DNA of 64,000 bases, taken from Streptomyces roseofulvus. GTDB lineage: Bacteria > Actinomycetota > Actinomycetes > Streptomycetales > Streptomycetaceae. The position numbers and the translations under genes are program-made. Positions 46,031 through 53,451 of the stretch are shown piece by piece (position 1 is the first letter of the stretch; the number at the start of each line of letters is the position of its first letter). The notes beneath the pieces were generated by a model, which saw only the letters and a list, made by a program, of their open reading frames with translations, ran no database searches and had not been told where the DNA came from. Location of the stretch: positions 1,798,001 to 1,862,000 of the forward strand of contig NZ_BAAAWE010000001.1 of the NCBI RefSeq assembly GCF_039534915.1, in the 5' to 3' direction.

Positions 46031-46558
46031 ATGAGCGCTTCCGATGAGGTACTGGACGTCGTCGACGAGCAGGACCGGGTGATCGGCCGGGCCCCGCGCG
46101 GCGAGGTGTACGCGCGGGGTCTGATCCACCGCTGCGTCTTCGTCCGGGTGCGGGACGCCGAGGGACGCGTCTTCGTCCACCGCAGGACCCCGACGAAGCT
46201 GGTCTTCCCCTCGATGTACGACCTGTTCGTCGGCGGGGTCGTCGGCGCCGGCGAGTCCTACGACGACGCGGCGCTGCGCGAGGCCGAGGAGGAGCTGGGC
46301 GTCTCCGGCCTCCCCCGGCCCGCGTTCCTCTTCTCGTTCCTGTACGACTCCGGCGGCGTCGCCGGGAAGTGGTGGTCGTCCGTGTACGACGTCCGCTGCG
46401 ACCTGCCGGTGCGGCCGCAGCCGGAGGAGGTCGCCTGGCACGCCTTCCTGACCGCCGAGGAGCTGCGGGAGCGGCTGCCCGGTGCGCCCGGCGCCTGGGA
46501 GTGGGTGCCGGACGGGCTCGCCGCGTACGAACGCCTGGTGGCGGACGGGGACCGGTAG
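46031..46558 (+). CDS. NUDIX hydrolase
   Basis: A 175-residue protein with a Nudix box GGVVGAGESYDDAALREAEEELGV near 75-98, matching GX5EX7REUXEEXGU. The start MSASDEVLDVVDEQDRVIGRAPRGEV resembles isopentenyl-diphosphate isomerase-like/YfcD Nudix proteins. Substrate not assigned. ATG at 46031; the next gene starts 22 bases after the stop. Confidence 0.88.
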   Translation: MSASDEVLDVVDEQDRVIGRAPRGEVYARGLIHRCVFVRVRDAEGRVFVHRRTPTKLVFPSMYDLFVGGVVGAGESYDDAALREAEEELGVSGLPRPAFLFSFLYDSGGVAGKWWSSVYDVRCDLPVRPQPEEVAWHAFLTAEELRERLPGAPGAWEWVPDGLAAYERLVADGDR

Positions 46559-46568
46559 CGGGGGCCGT

Positions 46569-46574
46569 TAGGGT
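46569..46574 (+). promoter_or_regulatory. -10 element, leaderless start of DUF202 gene
   Basis: TAGGGT ends six bases before the GTG at 46581; no SD. Confidence 0.45.
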
Positions 46575-46580
46575 GCCGGG

Positions 46581-46973
46581 GTGAGCCGATTCGTACAGAG
46601 CCTGCGGCTGTGGTTCGCGCCGCGGCGGATCCGGGACGAGGGCGAGACCCCCGACTACCGCTTCTCCCTCGCCAACGAGCGGACCTTCCTCGCCTGGATC
46701 CGGACGGCGCTCGCGCTCATCGGCGGCGGCTTCGCCGTCGACCAGTTCCTGCCGGACCTGCGCTGGGCGGTCCGGGTCGGGCTCGCGCTCGCGCTGCTCG
46801 CCGCCGGCGTGCTGTGCGCCCTGCGCGCGGTGAACCACTGGATCCGCTGCGAGCGGGCCATGCGCCGCGGCGAGGACCTGCCCGTCTCCCGCTTCCCCGC
46901 CGTCCTGAGCCTCACCGTGGCGGTGGTCGCGGTCGCGATGGTGGTGCTCGTGGTCGTCGGCCGGGCCGGCTAG
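46581..46973 (+). CDS. DUF202 membrane protein, copy 1
   Basis: A 130-residue small integral membrane protein. The DUF202 signature DYRFSLANERTFLAWIRTALALIGGGFAVDQF (about 25-55) leads into the first of three hydrophobic helices; C-terminal helix about 105-128. Function of the family is unknown (YidH-like). Start GTG fits a leaderless promoter. Its TAG stop overlaps the GTG of the next DUF202 gene by one base. Confidence 0.88.
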   Translation: MSRFVQSLRLWFAPRRIRDEGETPDYRFSLANERTFLAWIRTALALIGGGFAVDQFLPDLRWAVRVGLALALLAAGVLCALRAVNHWIRCERAMRRGEDLPVSRFPAVLSLTVAVVAVAMVVLVVVGRAG

Positions 46974-47302
46974 TGGCCGGTCCCGCGCCCGGGGACGGGA
47001 CCGCCCGCGATCCCGGGCTCCAGCCGGAGCGCACCCGGCTCGCCTGGCGGCGGACGACGCTGTCGTGGACGGTCGTGGCCGTGCTCGGCGTCAAGCTGGC
47101 CCTGATGGACGACGCCACGGCGGCGGGGGTGGCCGGTCTGGCCCTCGCCGCGCTGCTGTGGATCGGCTTCCTGGCCGTCGCCCACCGGCGCATCCGCGCC
47201 CTGGACACCGCCCGGCCGCGGGTCCTGTCGGCCCGGGGCGCGCTGCTGGCGGCGGGGTGCACGGTGGCGCTGGCGGTGTGCGGGGCGGCGCTGATCTGGT
47301 GA
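46973..47302 (+). CDS. DUF202 membrane protein, copy 2
   Basis: 109 residues, starting at the GTG in TAGTG shared with the previous stop. PGLQPERTRLAWRRTTLSWTVVAVLGVKLALMDD is the DUF202 signature; three hydrophobic helices follow. The tandem overlapping pair indicates translational coupling and possibly a heteromeric membrane complex. Function unknown. Confidence 0.87.
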   Translation: MAGPAPGDGTARDPGLQPERTRLAWRRTTLSWTVVAVLGVKLALMDDATAAGVAGLALAALLWIGFLAVAHRRIRALDTARPRVLSARGALLAAGCTVALAVCGAALIW

Positions 47303-47328
47303 TCGTGGAGTCGTGGAGCTGGGATGGC

Positions 47329-47433
47329 GGATCCCGGATCCGGCGGCTTGGATCCTGGATCCACGAGCTCGGATCCTGGTTCCCGGAGCGCGGGCCCTGG
47401 ATCCAGGAGCTCGGATCCTGGATCCAAAATCCA
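47329..47433. repeat. Tandem minisatellite, five 21-bp units
   Basis: Units start at 47329, 47350, 47371, 47392 and 47413; consensus begins GGATCCTGGATCCA and ends GAGCTC. Each contains one or two GGATCC-like palindromes, so the array can fold into repeated hairpins. It fills the gap between convergent genes. 21 is a multiple of three, but no gene is supported here. Confidence 0.9.
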
Positions 47434-47455
47434 GTCAGGCCGCGGCCGCCGGCCG

Positions 47456-48385
47456 CTACGGGACCGTGACCACGACCTTGCCCTGGAGGCCGCCCTCGGC
47501 GTTGGCGCGCTGGGCGTCGGCCGCCCTTTCGAGCGGGAAGGTCTTCGCCACCCGGACGTCCAGGACGCCCTCGTCGGCGAGGTCGGCCAGCGCGTTCAGG
47601 TCGGCGGCGTCGGGGCGGACCCAGTAGTAGAGGCCGCCGAGGGCCAGGACCTCGCCGTCGGCGATGGAGGCGAGCCGGCCGCCGGGGGCGCGCAGCTTCG
47701 CCGCGTGCTGGAGGAAGGGGCCGCCGAGGGTGTCGAGGACCGCGTCCACGCCGTCCGGGGCGAGCTCGCGGACCTGGCCCGCGAAGGTCTCCTCGTCGAA
47801 GAGGACCGGCTCCGCGCCGAGTTCCGACACCCGGTCCCGGCCGGAGGCGCGGGCGGCGCCGAGGACCCGGCAGCCGAGGTGCCGGGCGATCTGCACGGCC
47901 ATCGACCCGACCCCGCCGGCCGCGGCGAGCACCAGCACGGTCTCCCCCGGCCGCACCGCGAGCGCGGTGTGCAGCGCCTGGTAGGCGGTGAGGCCGGCCA
48001 GCGGCAGCCCGGCGGCCTCCTCGAAGGAGTAGCGGCGGGGCTTGCGGCCGAGGGTGCGGACGGGCGCGGCGACGTACTCGGCGAAGGTCCCGTGGGAGAG
48101 GACGTCCTCCCGGACGTACCCCATGACCTCGTCGCCCGCCGCCCACTCGGTGACGGAGACGCCGGGCCGGACGACGACGCCGGAGACGTCCCAGCCCGGC
48201 ACGACGGGGAAGACCGCGTCGATCATGCCGTCGAGGTAGCCGGCCTGCGCCTTCCAGTCGACCGGGTTGACCGCCGCCGCCCGGACCTCGACCAGGACCT
48301 CGTCGGGCCCCACCTTCGGGTCGGGCAGCTCGCCGTACTCCAGGACCTCGGGGCCGCCGTACCGGCGGTAGCTGATCGCCTTCAT
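47456..48385 (-). CDS. NADP-dependent quinone/zinc-type oxidoreductase (MDR family)
   Basis: A 309-residue medium-chain dehydrogenase without zinc-binding cysteines, as in the quinone oxidoreductase group. N-terminal MKAISYRRYGGPEVLE, NPVDWKAQAGY, and nucleotide motif VLVLAAAGGVGSMAVQIARHLG near 145. ATG at 48385 has GAGGG upstream. Probably reduces quinones or enals. Divergent from the next MBL gene. Confidence 0.9.
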   Translation of the reverse strand: MKAISYRRYGGPEVLEYGELPDPKVGPDEVLVEVRAAAVNPVDWKAQAGYLDGMIDAVFPVVPGWDVSGVVVRPGVSVTEWAAGDEVMGYVREDVLSHGTFAEYVAAPVRTLGRKPRRYSFEEAAGLPLAGLTAYQALHTALAVRPGETVLVLAAAGGVGSMAVQIARHLGCRVLGAARASGRDRVSELGAEPVLFDEETFAGQVRELAPDGVDAVLDTLGGPFLQHAAKLRAPGGRLASIADGEVLALGGLYYWVRPDAADLNALADLADEGVLDVRVAKTFPLERAADAQRANAEGGLQGKVVVTVP

Positions 48386-48535
48386 GGAACCGACCCTCGG
48401 CCGGGGCGGGGCGTCCCGCAAGCCGGACGGGGCAGGCGGGGCAGACGCGAGCGATCCGGCGGATCCGGCCTCCGGGCGAGCCCGCCGGTGGCAGGCTTCC
48501 CCCAGTTCGTCGATCTTCTTCCCGGGGGGAGCCCT

Positions 48536-49447
48536 GTGCCTGCCACCGACCCGTACGTGGTCACGCTCGCGCCGCACGTCCACGCCTACGTCCAGCCCGA
48601 CGGCGGCTGGTGCCTGAACAACGCCGGTTTCCTCGGCGACGCGGGCGAGTCGCTGCTCGTCGACACCACGGCCACCGAGCGGCGCGCCCTGCTGCTGCGC
48701 GACGCGGTGCTCGCCGCGGGGCTGCCGCTGCCGCGCACCGTCGTGAACACCCACCACCACGGGGACCACACCTACGGCAACGGGGTCTTCCGCCCCGAGG
48801 CCCGGATCATCGGGCACGAGAACTGCCGGTCCGAGCAGCTGGGCGCCGGGCACCAGCTGCACCTGCTGTGGCCGCGGACGGACTTCGGCCGGGTCGAGAT
48901 CACGCCGCCCGACGTGACGTACCGGGACCGGCTGACGGTGTACGCCGGCGGGATCGAGGTGCGGGTGGTGCACCCGGGCCCGGCGCACACCACCGGCGAC
49001 TCGATCGTGCACCTGCCGGAGCAGGGCGTGGTCTTCACGGGTGACCTGGTCTTCCAGGGCGGGACGCCGTTCCTGCCGATGGGCTCGCTGGCCGGCTCGC
49101 TGCGCGCGCTGGACGTGCTGCGGTCGCTGGACGCGGAGCGGGTGGTGCCGGGGCACGGCCCGGTGACGGACCCGGCCGCCTACGACGCCACCGAACGCTA
49201 TCTGCGGTGGGTGGCGGAGCTGGCGGCCGAGGGGCACGCGAAGGGGGACCCGCCGCTGGAGACCGCCCGCCGGGCCGAGCCGGGCGAGTTCGCCGCGTGG
49301 CGGGAGAGCGAGCGGCTCGTGGCGAACCTGCACCGGGCGTACGCCGAGCTGGACGGGCTTCCGGAGGGGCACCCGCTCGACCCGGTGGCGGTCTTCGGCG
49401 ACATGGCGGCGATGAACGGCGGGGTGCCGGTGGCCTGCCACGCCTGA
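48536..49447 (+). CDS. Metallo-beta-lactamase-fold hydrolase
   Basis: A 303-residue protein. The metal motif VNTHHHGDHTYGN near 70, the HPGPAHTTGDSIVHLP region near 145, and VVPGHGPVTD near 205 with the bridging aspartate in FTGDLVF. C-terminal helical extension. GTG start with GGGGGGAG upstream. Substrate unknown; unrelated to the MBL enzyme at 35.3 kb by neighbourhood. Confidence 0.87.
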   Translation: MPATDPYVVTLAPHVHAYVQPDGGWCLNNAGFLGDAGESLLVDTTATERRALLLRDAVLAAGLPLPRTVVNTHHHGDHTYGNGVFRPEARIIGHENCRSEQLGAGHQLHLLWPRTDFGRVEITPPDVTYRDRLTVYAGGIEVRVVHPGPAHTTGDSIVHLPEQGVVFTGDLVFQGGTPFLPMGSLAGSLRALDVLRSLDAERVVPGHGPVTDPAAYDATERYLRWVAELAAEGHAKGDPPLETARRAEPGEFAAWRESERLVANLHRAYAELDGLPEGHPLDPVAVFGDMAAMNGGVPVACHA

Positions 49448-49477
49448 CCGGTCCGCACGCGGCCACGTGCGGACGGC

Positions 49478-49510
49478 GGGGGCCCGGGGTGACGTGGCGC
49501 CCGGGCCCCC
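49478..49510 (+). terminator. Terminator of the MBL gene
   Basis: Perfect 11-bp stem (49478-49488 with 49500-49510, arm GGGGGCCCGGG) after a smaller 9-bp hairpin at 49451-49474, followed by GGTCTTT. Confidence 0.8.
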
Positions 49511-49537
49511 GGTCTTTCGGGGAGCCCTCTGGACGAC

Positions 49538-49554
49538 ATACCGACTGGTCGGTC
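49538..49554 (+). promoter_or_regulatory. TetR-type operator ATACCGAC-T-GGTCGGTC
   Basis: Near-palindromic 17-mer upstream of the phosphotransferase/acyl-CoA dehydrogenase operon. A copy matching at 14 of 17 positions lies in reverse orientation at 53348-53364 upstream of the SDR-TetR pair. Confidence 0.65.
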
Positions 49555-49591
49555 ATCATGAACGCCGACCGACCGACCGGAGGTACGCCCG

Positions 49592-50617
49592 ATGAGCCAC
49601 ACCGCCCCGCCACCCGGCCTCGACCCCGAGCGCCTGCGCCGCCACCTGGACCGCGAGCGGCCGGGACTGGTCGCCGGTCCCCTCGAAGCCCGGCTGATCG
49701 AGGGCGGCCGCTCCAACCTCACGTACGCCGTCACCGACGGCACCGGCCGCTGGGTGGTGCGCCGTCCGCCGCTCGGGCACGTGCTGGCCACCGCGCACGA
49801 CATGCGGCGCGAGCACCGGGTGATCAGCGCCCTCGGCGGGACCCCGGTGCCGGTGCCGGGCACGGTGCTGCTCTGCGAGGACGAGGAGGTGCTCGGCGCG
49901 CCCTTCTACGTCATGGAGTTCGTCGAGGGGACCCCGTACCGCTCCGCCTCCCAGCTGGCGCCGCTGGGCCCGGAGCGCACCCGCGCCGCCGTCCTCGGCC
50001 TGGTCGACACCCTGGTCGACCTGCACGCGGTGGAGCCGGAGGCCGTCGGGCTCGGCGACTTCGGCCGGCCCGAGGGCTTCCTCGACCGGCAGCTGCGCCG
50101 CTGGGGCAAGCAGCTCGACGCCTCCCGGGGCCGCGACCTGCCCGGCATCGAGGAGCTGCACGCCGCCCTCGGCCGCGCGCTGCCCTCCTCCCCCGCACCG
50201 ACCGTGGTGCACGGCGACTACCGGCTCGACAACGCCCTCGTCGGCGCGGACGACCGGATCACCGCCGTCCTCGACTGGGAGATGTCCACGCTCGGCGACC
50301 CGCTGACCGACCTGGGCCTGCTCGTCATGTACAGCACCCCGCTGGACCTGCCCGGCTCGCCGATCTCCACCACCGCGAGCGCCGCCGGCCACCCCACGGC
50401 CGCCGAGCTGGTCGAGCGGTACGCCGCCCGCTCCGGCCGGGACGTCACCGCCCTCTCCTGGTACACGGCCTTCGCCTGGTTCAAGCTCGCCGTGATCCTG
50501 GAGGGCATCCACTACCGCTACACCCTCGGGCAGACCGTCGGCGCCGGCTTCGACCGCATCGGCGACCTCGTCCCCGTCTTCATCGAGCACGGCCTGACCA
50601 CCCTTCAGGAGGGCTGA
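49592..50617 (+). CDS. APH-family phosphotransferase, ACAD10/11 and LvaA-like
   Basis: A 341-residue aminoglycoside-phosphotransferase-fold kinase. GRSNLTYAV near 38 (nucleotide loop), FYVMEFVEGTPY, catalytic loop VVHGDYRLDN near 208, and metal motif VLDWEMSTLGDP near 227. In human ACAD11 and Pseudomonas levulinate catabolism, a kinase of this type phosphorylates 4-hydroxyacyl-CoA and an acyl-CoA dehydrogenase removes the phosphate. Here it is followed after six bases by the dehydrogenase gene, the same pairing as separate genes. Confidence 0.87.
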   Translation: MSHTAPPPGLDPERLRRHLDRERPGLVAGPLEARLIEGGRSNLTYAVTDGTGRWVVRRPPLGHVLATAHDMRREHRVISALGGTPVPVPGTVLLCEDEEVLGAPFYVMEFVEGTPYRSASQLAPLGPERTRAAVLGLVDTLVDLHAVEPEAVGLGDFGRPEGFLDRQLRRWGKQLDASRGRDLPGIEELHAALGRALPSSPAPTVVHGDYRLDNALVGADDRITAVLDWEMSTLGDPLTDLGLLVMYSTPLDLPGSPISTTASAAGHPTAAELVERYAARSGRDVTALSWYTAFAWFKLAVILEGIHYRYTLGQTVGAGFDRIGDLVPVFIEHGLTTLQEG

Positions 50618-50623
50618 ACCGCC

Positions 50624-51838
50624 ATGGACTTCTCCTACGACGCCCGCACCGAGGAGCTGCGGGCCCGGCTGCTCGCCTTCATGGACGAGCACGTGTACCC
50701 CGCCGAGGCCGTCGCCGAGGAGCAGCGGGCCGGGCTCGCCTCGCCGTGGGACGAGCCGCCGGTGGTGGCGGAGCTGAAGGCCGAGGCCAAGCGGCAGGGG
50801 CTGTGGAACCTCTTCCTCCCGGACGAGGAGTACGGGGCGGGCCTCACCAACCTCCAGTACGCGCCGCTCGCCGAGATCACCGGCCGCAGCCCGCAGCTCG
50901 CGCCGACCGCCCTCAACTGCGCCGCCCCGGACACCGGGAACATGGAGCTGCTCGCGCAGTTCGGCGACGAGGCGCAGCGCAAGCAGTGGCTGGAGCCGCT
51001 GCTCGCGGGCGAGATCCGGTCCGCGTTCGCGATGACCGAGCCCGAGGTGGCCTCCTCCGACGCGACCAACATCGAGACCCGCATCCGGCGGGACGGCGAC
51101 ACGTACGTGATCGACGGGCGCAAGTGGTACATCTCCGGGGCGATGAACCCGGACTGCAGGGTCTTCATCGTGATGGGCAAGACCGACCCGGACGGGCCCG
51201 ACCCGCGCCGCCAGCAGTCGATGGTCCTGGTGCCGCGCGACACCCCGGGCGTCGAGGTGCGCCGGGCGATGCGGGTGTACGGCTACGAGGACCACTACCA
51301 CGGCGGCCACGCCGAGGTGGTCTTCGACGGCGTGCGGGTCCCGGCCGCCAACCTGATCGGCGAGGAGGGCGGCGGCTTCGCCATCGCCCAGGCCCGGCTC
51401 GGTCCCGGCCGGATCCACCACTGCATGCGGCTGATCGGCATGGCCGAGCGGGCGGTGGAGCTGATGTGCCGGCGGGCCGTCTCCCGTACCGCCTTCGGCA
51501 AGCCCCTCGCCCAGCAGGGCGTGGTGCAGAACTGGATCGCGGACGCGCGCGTGACGATCGAGCAGCTGCGGCTGCTCGTCCTGAAGACGGCCTGGCTGAT
51601 GGACACGGTCGGCAACAAGGGCGCCCACACCGAGATCCAGGCCATCAAGATCGCCACCCCGCGCGCGGTGGTGGACATCATCGACAGGGCGGTGCAGGCG
51701 CACGGCGCCGGCGGCGTCTCGCAGGACTTCCCGCTCGCCGAGCTGTGGGCGGCGGCGCGGACCCTGCGGCTCGCGGACGGGCCCGACGAGGTCCACCAGC
51801 GGTCGCTGGCCCGCCGCGAGCTGAAGCGCTACCTCTGA
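50624..51838 (+). CDS. Acyl-CoA dehydrogenase, ACAD10/11-like
   Basis: A 404-residue FAD enzyme. RSAFAMTEPEVASSDATN near 130 and RKWYISGAMNP near 165 are the flavin-contact motifs, RTAFGKPLAQQGVVQN near 290, and AHGAGGVSQDFPLAELWAAARTLRLADGPDEVHQRS near 355. ASSDATNI instead of the common GSD sequence is typical of the ACAD11 group. It is translationally linked to the phosphotransferase. Probable role: oxidation of a 4-hydroxy- or longer acyl-CoA. Confidence 0.92.
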   Translation: MDFSYDARTEELRARLLAFMDEHVYPAEAVAEEQRAGLASPWDEPPVVAELKAEAKRQGLWNLFLPDEEYGAGLTNLQYAPLAEITGRSPQLAPTALNCAAPDTGNMELLAQFGDEAQRKQWLEPLLAGEIRSAFAMTEPEVASSDATNIETRIRRDGDTYVIDGRKWYISGAMNPDCRVFIVMGKTDPDGPDPRRQQSMVLVPRDTPGVEVRRAMRVYGYEDHYHGGHAEVVFDGVRVPAANLIGEEGGGFAIAQARLGPGRIHHCMRLIGMAERAVELMCRRAVSRTAFGKPLAQQGVVQNWIADARVTIEQLRLLVLKTAWLMDTVGNKGAHTEIQAIKIATPRAVVDIIDRAVQAHGAGGVSQDFPLAELWAAARTLRLADGPDEVHQRSLARRELKRYL

Positions 51839-51842
51839 CGGC

Positions 51843-52436
51843 TCACGGGCGCAGGGCCCGCAGCAGGAGGTCGGCCAGGTGGTCGGCGACCTGCTGCGGG
51901 GTCAGCGGCCCGTCCGGGCGGTACCACGTGGACAGGTGGTGCACGGAGCCGAAGTGGTAGTCCACGACGAGGTCGGCGGGCGTGGCGGAGGAGAAGACGC
52001 CCGCCCGCTGGCCTTCCTCCACGAGGGCGCGGAAGCGCTCGTGGTAGCGGCGGCGCTCGGAGCGGACCTGCTTGTTCTTCTCCGGGCTCAGGTGGTGCAT
52101 GGAGCGGAAGAAGATCGAGGCGTCGTCGAGGTTCTCGATGGTGGTGACGACGACGTCGGCGGCGGCGGAGCGCAGCCGCTCCTCGACGGGCGCGTCGGAG
52201 CCCGCGAAGTCGTCCAGCCGCTCCTGCTGGAGGCGGAGCACGCGCGCGTACACCTCCTGGAGGAGGTCCTCCTTGGAGCCGAAGTAGTGGTAGAGGGCGC
52301 CCTTGGTGACGCCCGCCGCCTCGACGATCTCCTGCACGGAGGTGCGGTCGTAGCCCTGCTCCGCGAAGAGCCGGGTGGCGGCGGCGAGGAGCCTCTGGGG
52401 GACGGGAGAACCGTCCCCGTCCGTCGTCCTGGCCAT
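51843..52436 (-). CDS. TetR-family regulator
   Basis: A 197-residue regulator. HTH (about 10-60: LLAAATRLFAEQGYDRTSVQEIVEAAGVTKGALYHYFGSKEDLLQEVY) and a C-terminal TetR_C ligand domain. ATG at 52436; the longer in-frame start is rejected. Convergent with the acyl-CoA dehydrogenase (4-base gap) and downstream of the SDR. It is the best candidate to bind the ATACCGAC motif found at both promoters. Confidence 0.88.
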   Translation of the reverse strand: MARTTDGDGSPVPQRLLAAATRLFAEQGYDRTSVQEIVEAAGVTKGALYHYFGSKEDLLQEVYARVLRLQQERLDDFAGSDAPVEERLRSAAADVVVTTIENLDDASIFFRSMHHLSPEKNKQVRSERRRYHERFRALVEEGQRAGVFSSATPADLVVDYHFGSVHHLSTWYRPDGPLTPQQVADHLADLLLRALRP

Positions 52437-52520
52437 GCTCCGCCGCCTTCCAGCTCGCTGCCCCGTCCCTGGCGTACGGGGTCTGTCGTCGGTAGATCTT
52501 CCCATCCGTCGCCGGGTGCG

Positions 52521-53297
52521 CTATCGCGCGCCCGCCTCCCAGTGCCGCTGGAGCTTGTTCATTCCGCCGATCCAGCGCTCGGGGTCGTCCGCGCGGTTCC
52601 GGTAGTAGTCGGCGACCTCGGGGTGCGGCAGCACGAGGAAACGGTCCTCGGCGATGGCGTCGAGGAGGGCGTCGGCGACGGCCTCGGGCTCCACGGCGGT
52701 GGGGACCAGCACGAGGTCGCCGGCCGAGCCGGTGGCGGCGAGCATGTCGGTGCGGACGCCCTGGGGGCAGATCGCGTGCACCTTGAGGCCGCGGTGGCGG
52801 TAGGTGAGCGAGAGCCATTCGGCGAAGGCGTAGGCGCCGTGCTTGGAGACGGAGTACGGGGCGGCGCCGATCATGGTGAGCAGCCCGGCGGCCGAGACGG
52901 TGGAGACGAAGCGGCCGGTGCCGCGCTCCAGCCAGTCGGGGAGCAGGGCGCGGGCGGCGCGGACGTGGGCCATGACGTTGACGTCCCAGGCGGCGGCCCA
53001 GACGGCCTCGTCGGCGAAGGCGTCGCCGGCGGAGGCGAGCCCGGCGTTGGCGCACCAGATGTCGACGGTGCCGCCGAGGGCGTGGCGGGCCTCGTCGACG
53101 ATCGCGGACGCGTCGCCGGGGACGGCGACGGCGCCGAGCTCGGCGGCGACGGCCTCGGCGCGGCCGGGATCGAGGTCGTTGACGACGACGCGGGCGCCCT
53201 CGGCGGCGAAGCGGCGGGCGAGGGCGGCACCGATGCCGCCGCCCGCACCGGTGACGACGACGGCGGCGTCCCGGAGCTCGCGCGTGGTCGCGTTCAT
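52521..53297 (-). CDS. Short-chain dehydrogenase/reductase
   Basis: A 258-residue SDR. Cofactor motif VTGAGGGIGAALARRFA near 15, CANAG near 83, catalytic Ser in VSTVSAAG near 133, and YSVSK near 148. ATG at 53297 has GGAGGGG upstream. Paired with the TetR gene downstream, it shares the putative operator and thus belongs to the same acyl-CoA/4-hydroxyacid pathway (inference). Substrate not known. Confidence 0.9.
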   Translation of the reverse strand: MNATTRELRDAAVVVTGAGGGIGAALARRFAAEGARVVVNDLDPGRAEAVAAELGAVAVPGDASAIVDEARHALGGTVDIWCANAGLASAGDAFADEAVWAAAWDVNVMAHVRAARALLPDWLERGTGRFVSTVSAAGLLTMIGAAPYSVSKHGAYAFAEWLSLTYRHRGLKVHAICPQGVRTDMLAATGSAGDLVLVPTAVEPEAVADALLDAIAEDRFLVLPHPEVADYYRNRADDPERWIGGMNKLQRHWEAGAR

Positions 53298-53347
53298 GGA
53301 CCCCTCCAGGTGGTTCGGCTCGGTTCACGGTTCGGATGACTCGGGCA

Positions 53348-53364
53348 GACTAACCGGTCGGTAT
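53348..53364 (-). promoter_or_regulatory. TetR-type operator ATACCGAC-C-GGTTAGTC
   Basis: Second copy of the motif at 49538-49554, on the minus strand about 50 bases upstream of the SDR start. Confidence 0.65.
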
Positions 53365-53437
53365 GGAGCGGTGGAAGACCCGGCGACCGCGACGCGCGGC
53401 TTCCGCACGCCTCGTTCCCCCGGGCCGTCAGGAGCGC

Positions 53438-53443
53438 TAGCCT
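53438..53443 (+). promoter_or_regulatory. -10 element, leaderless start of NamZ-like gene
   Basis: TAGCCT ends eight bases before the ATG at 53452; the only SD-like AGGAG is too far away. Confidence 0.4.
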
Positions 53444-53451
53444 GCGTGCCC

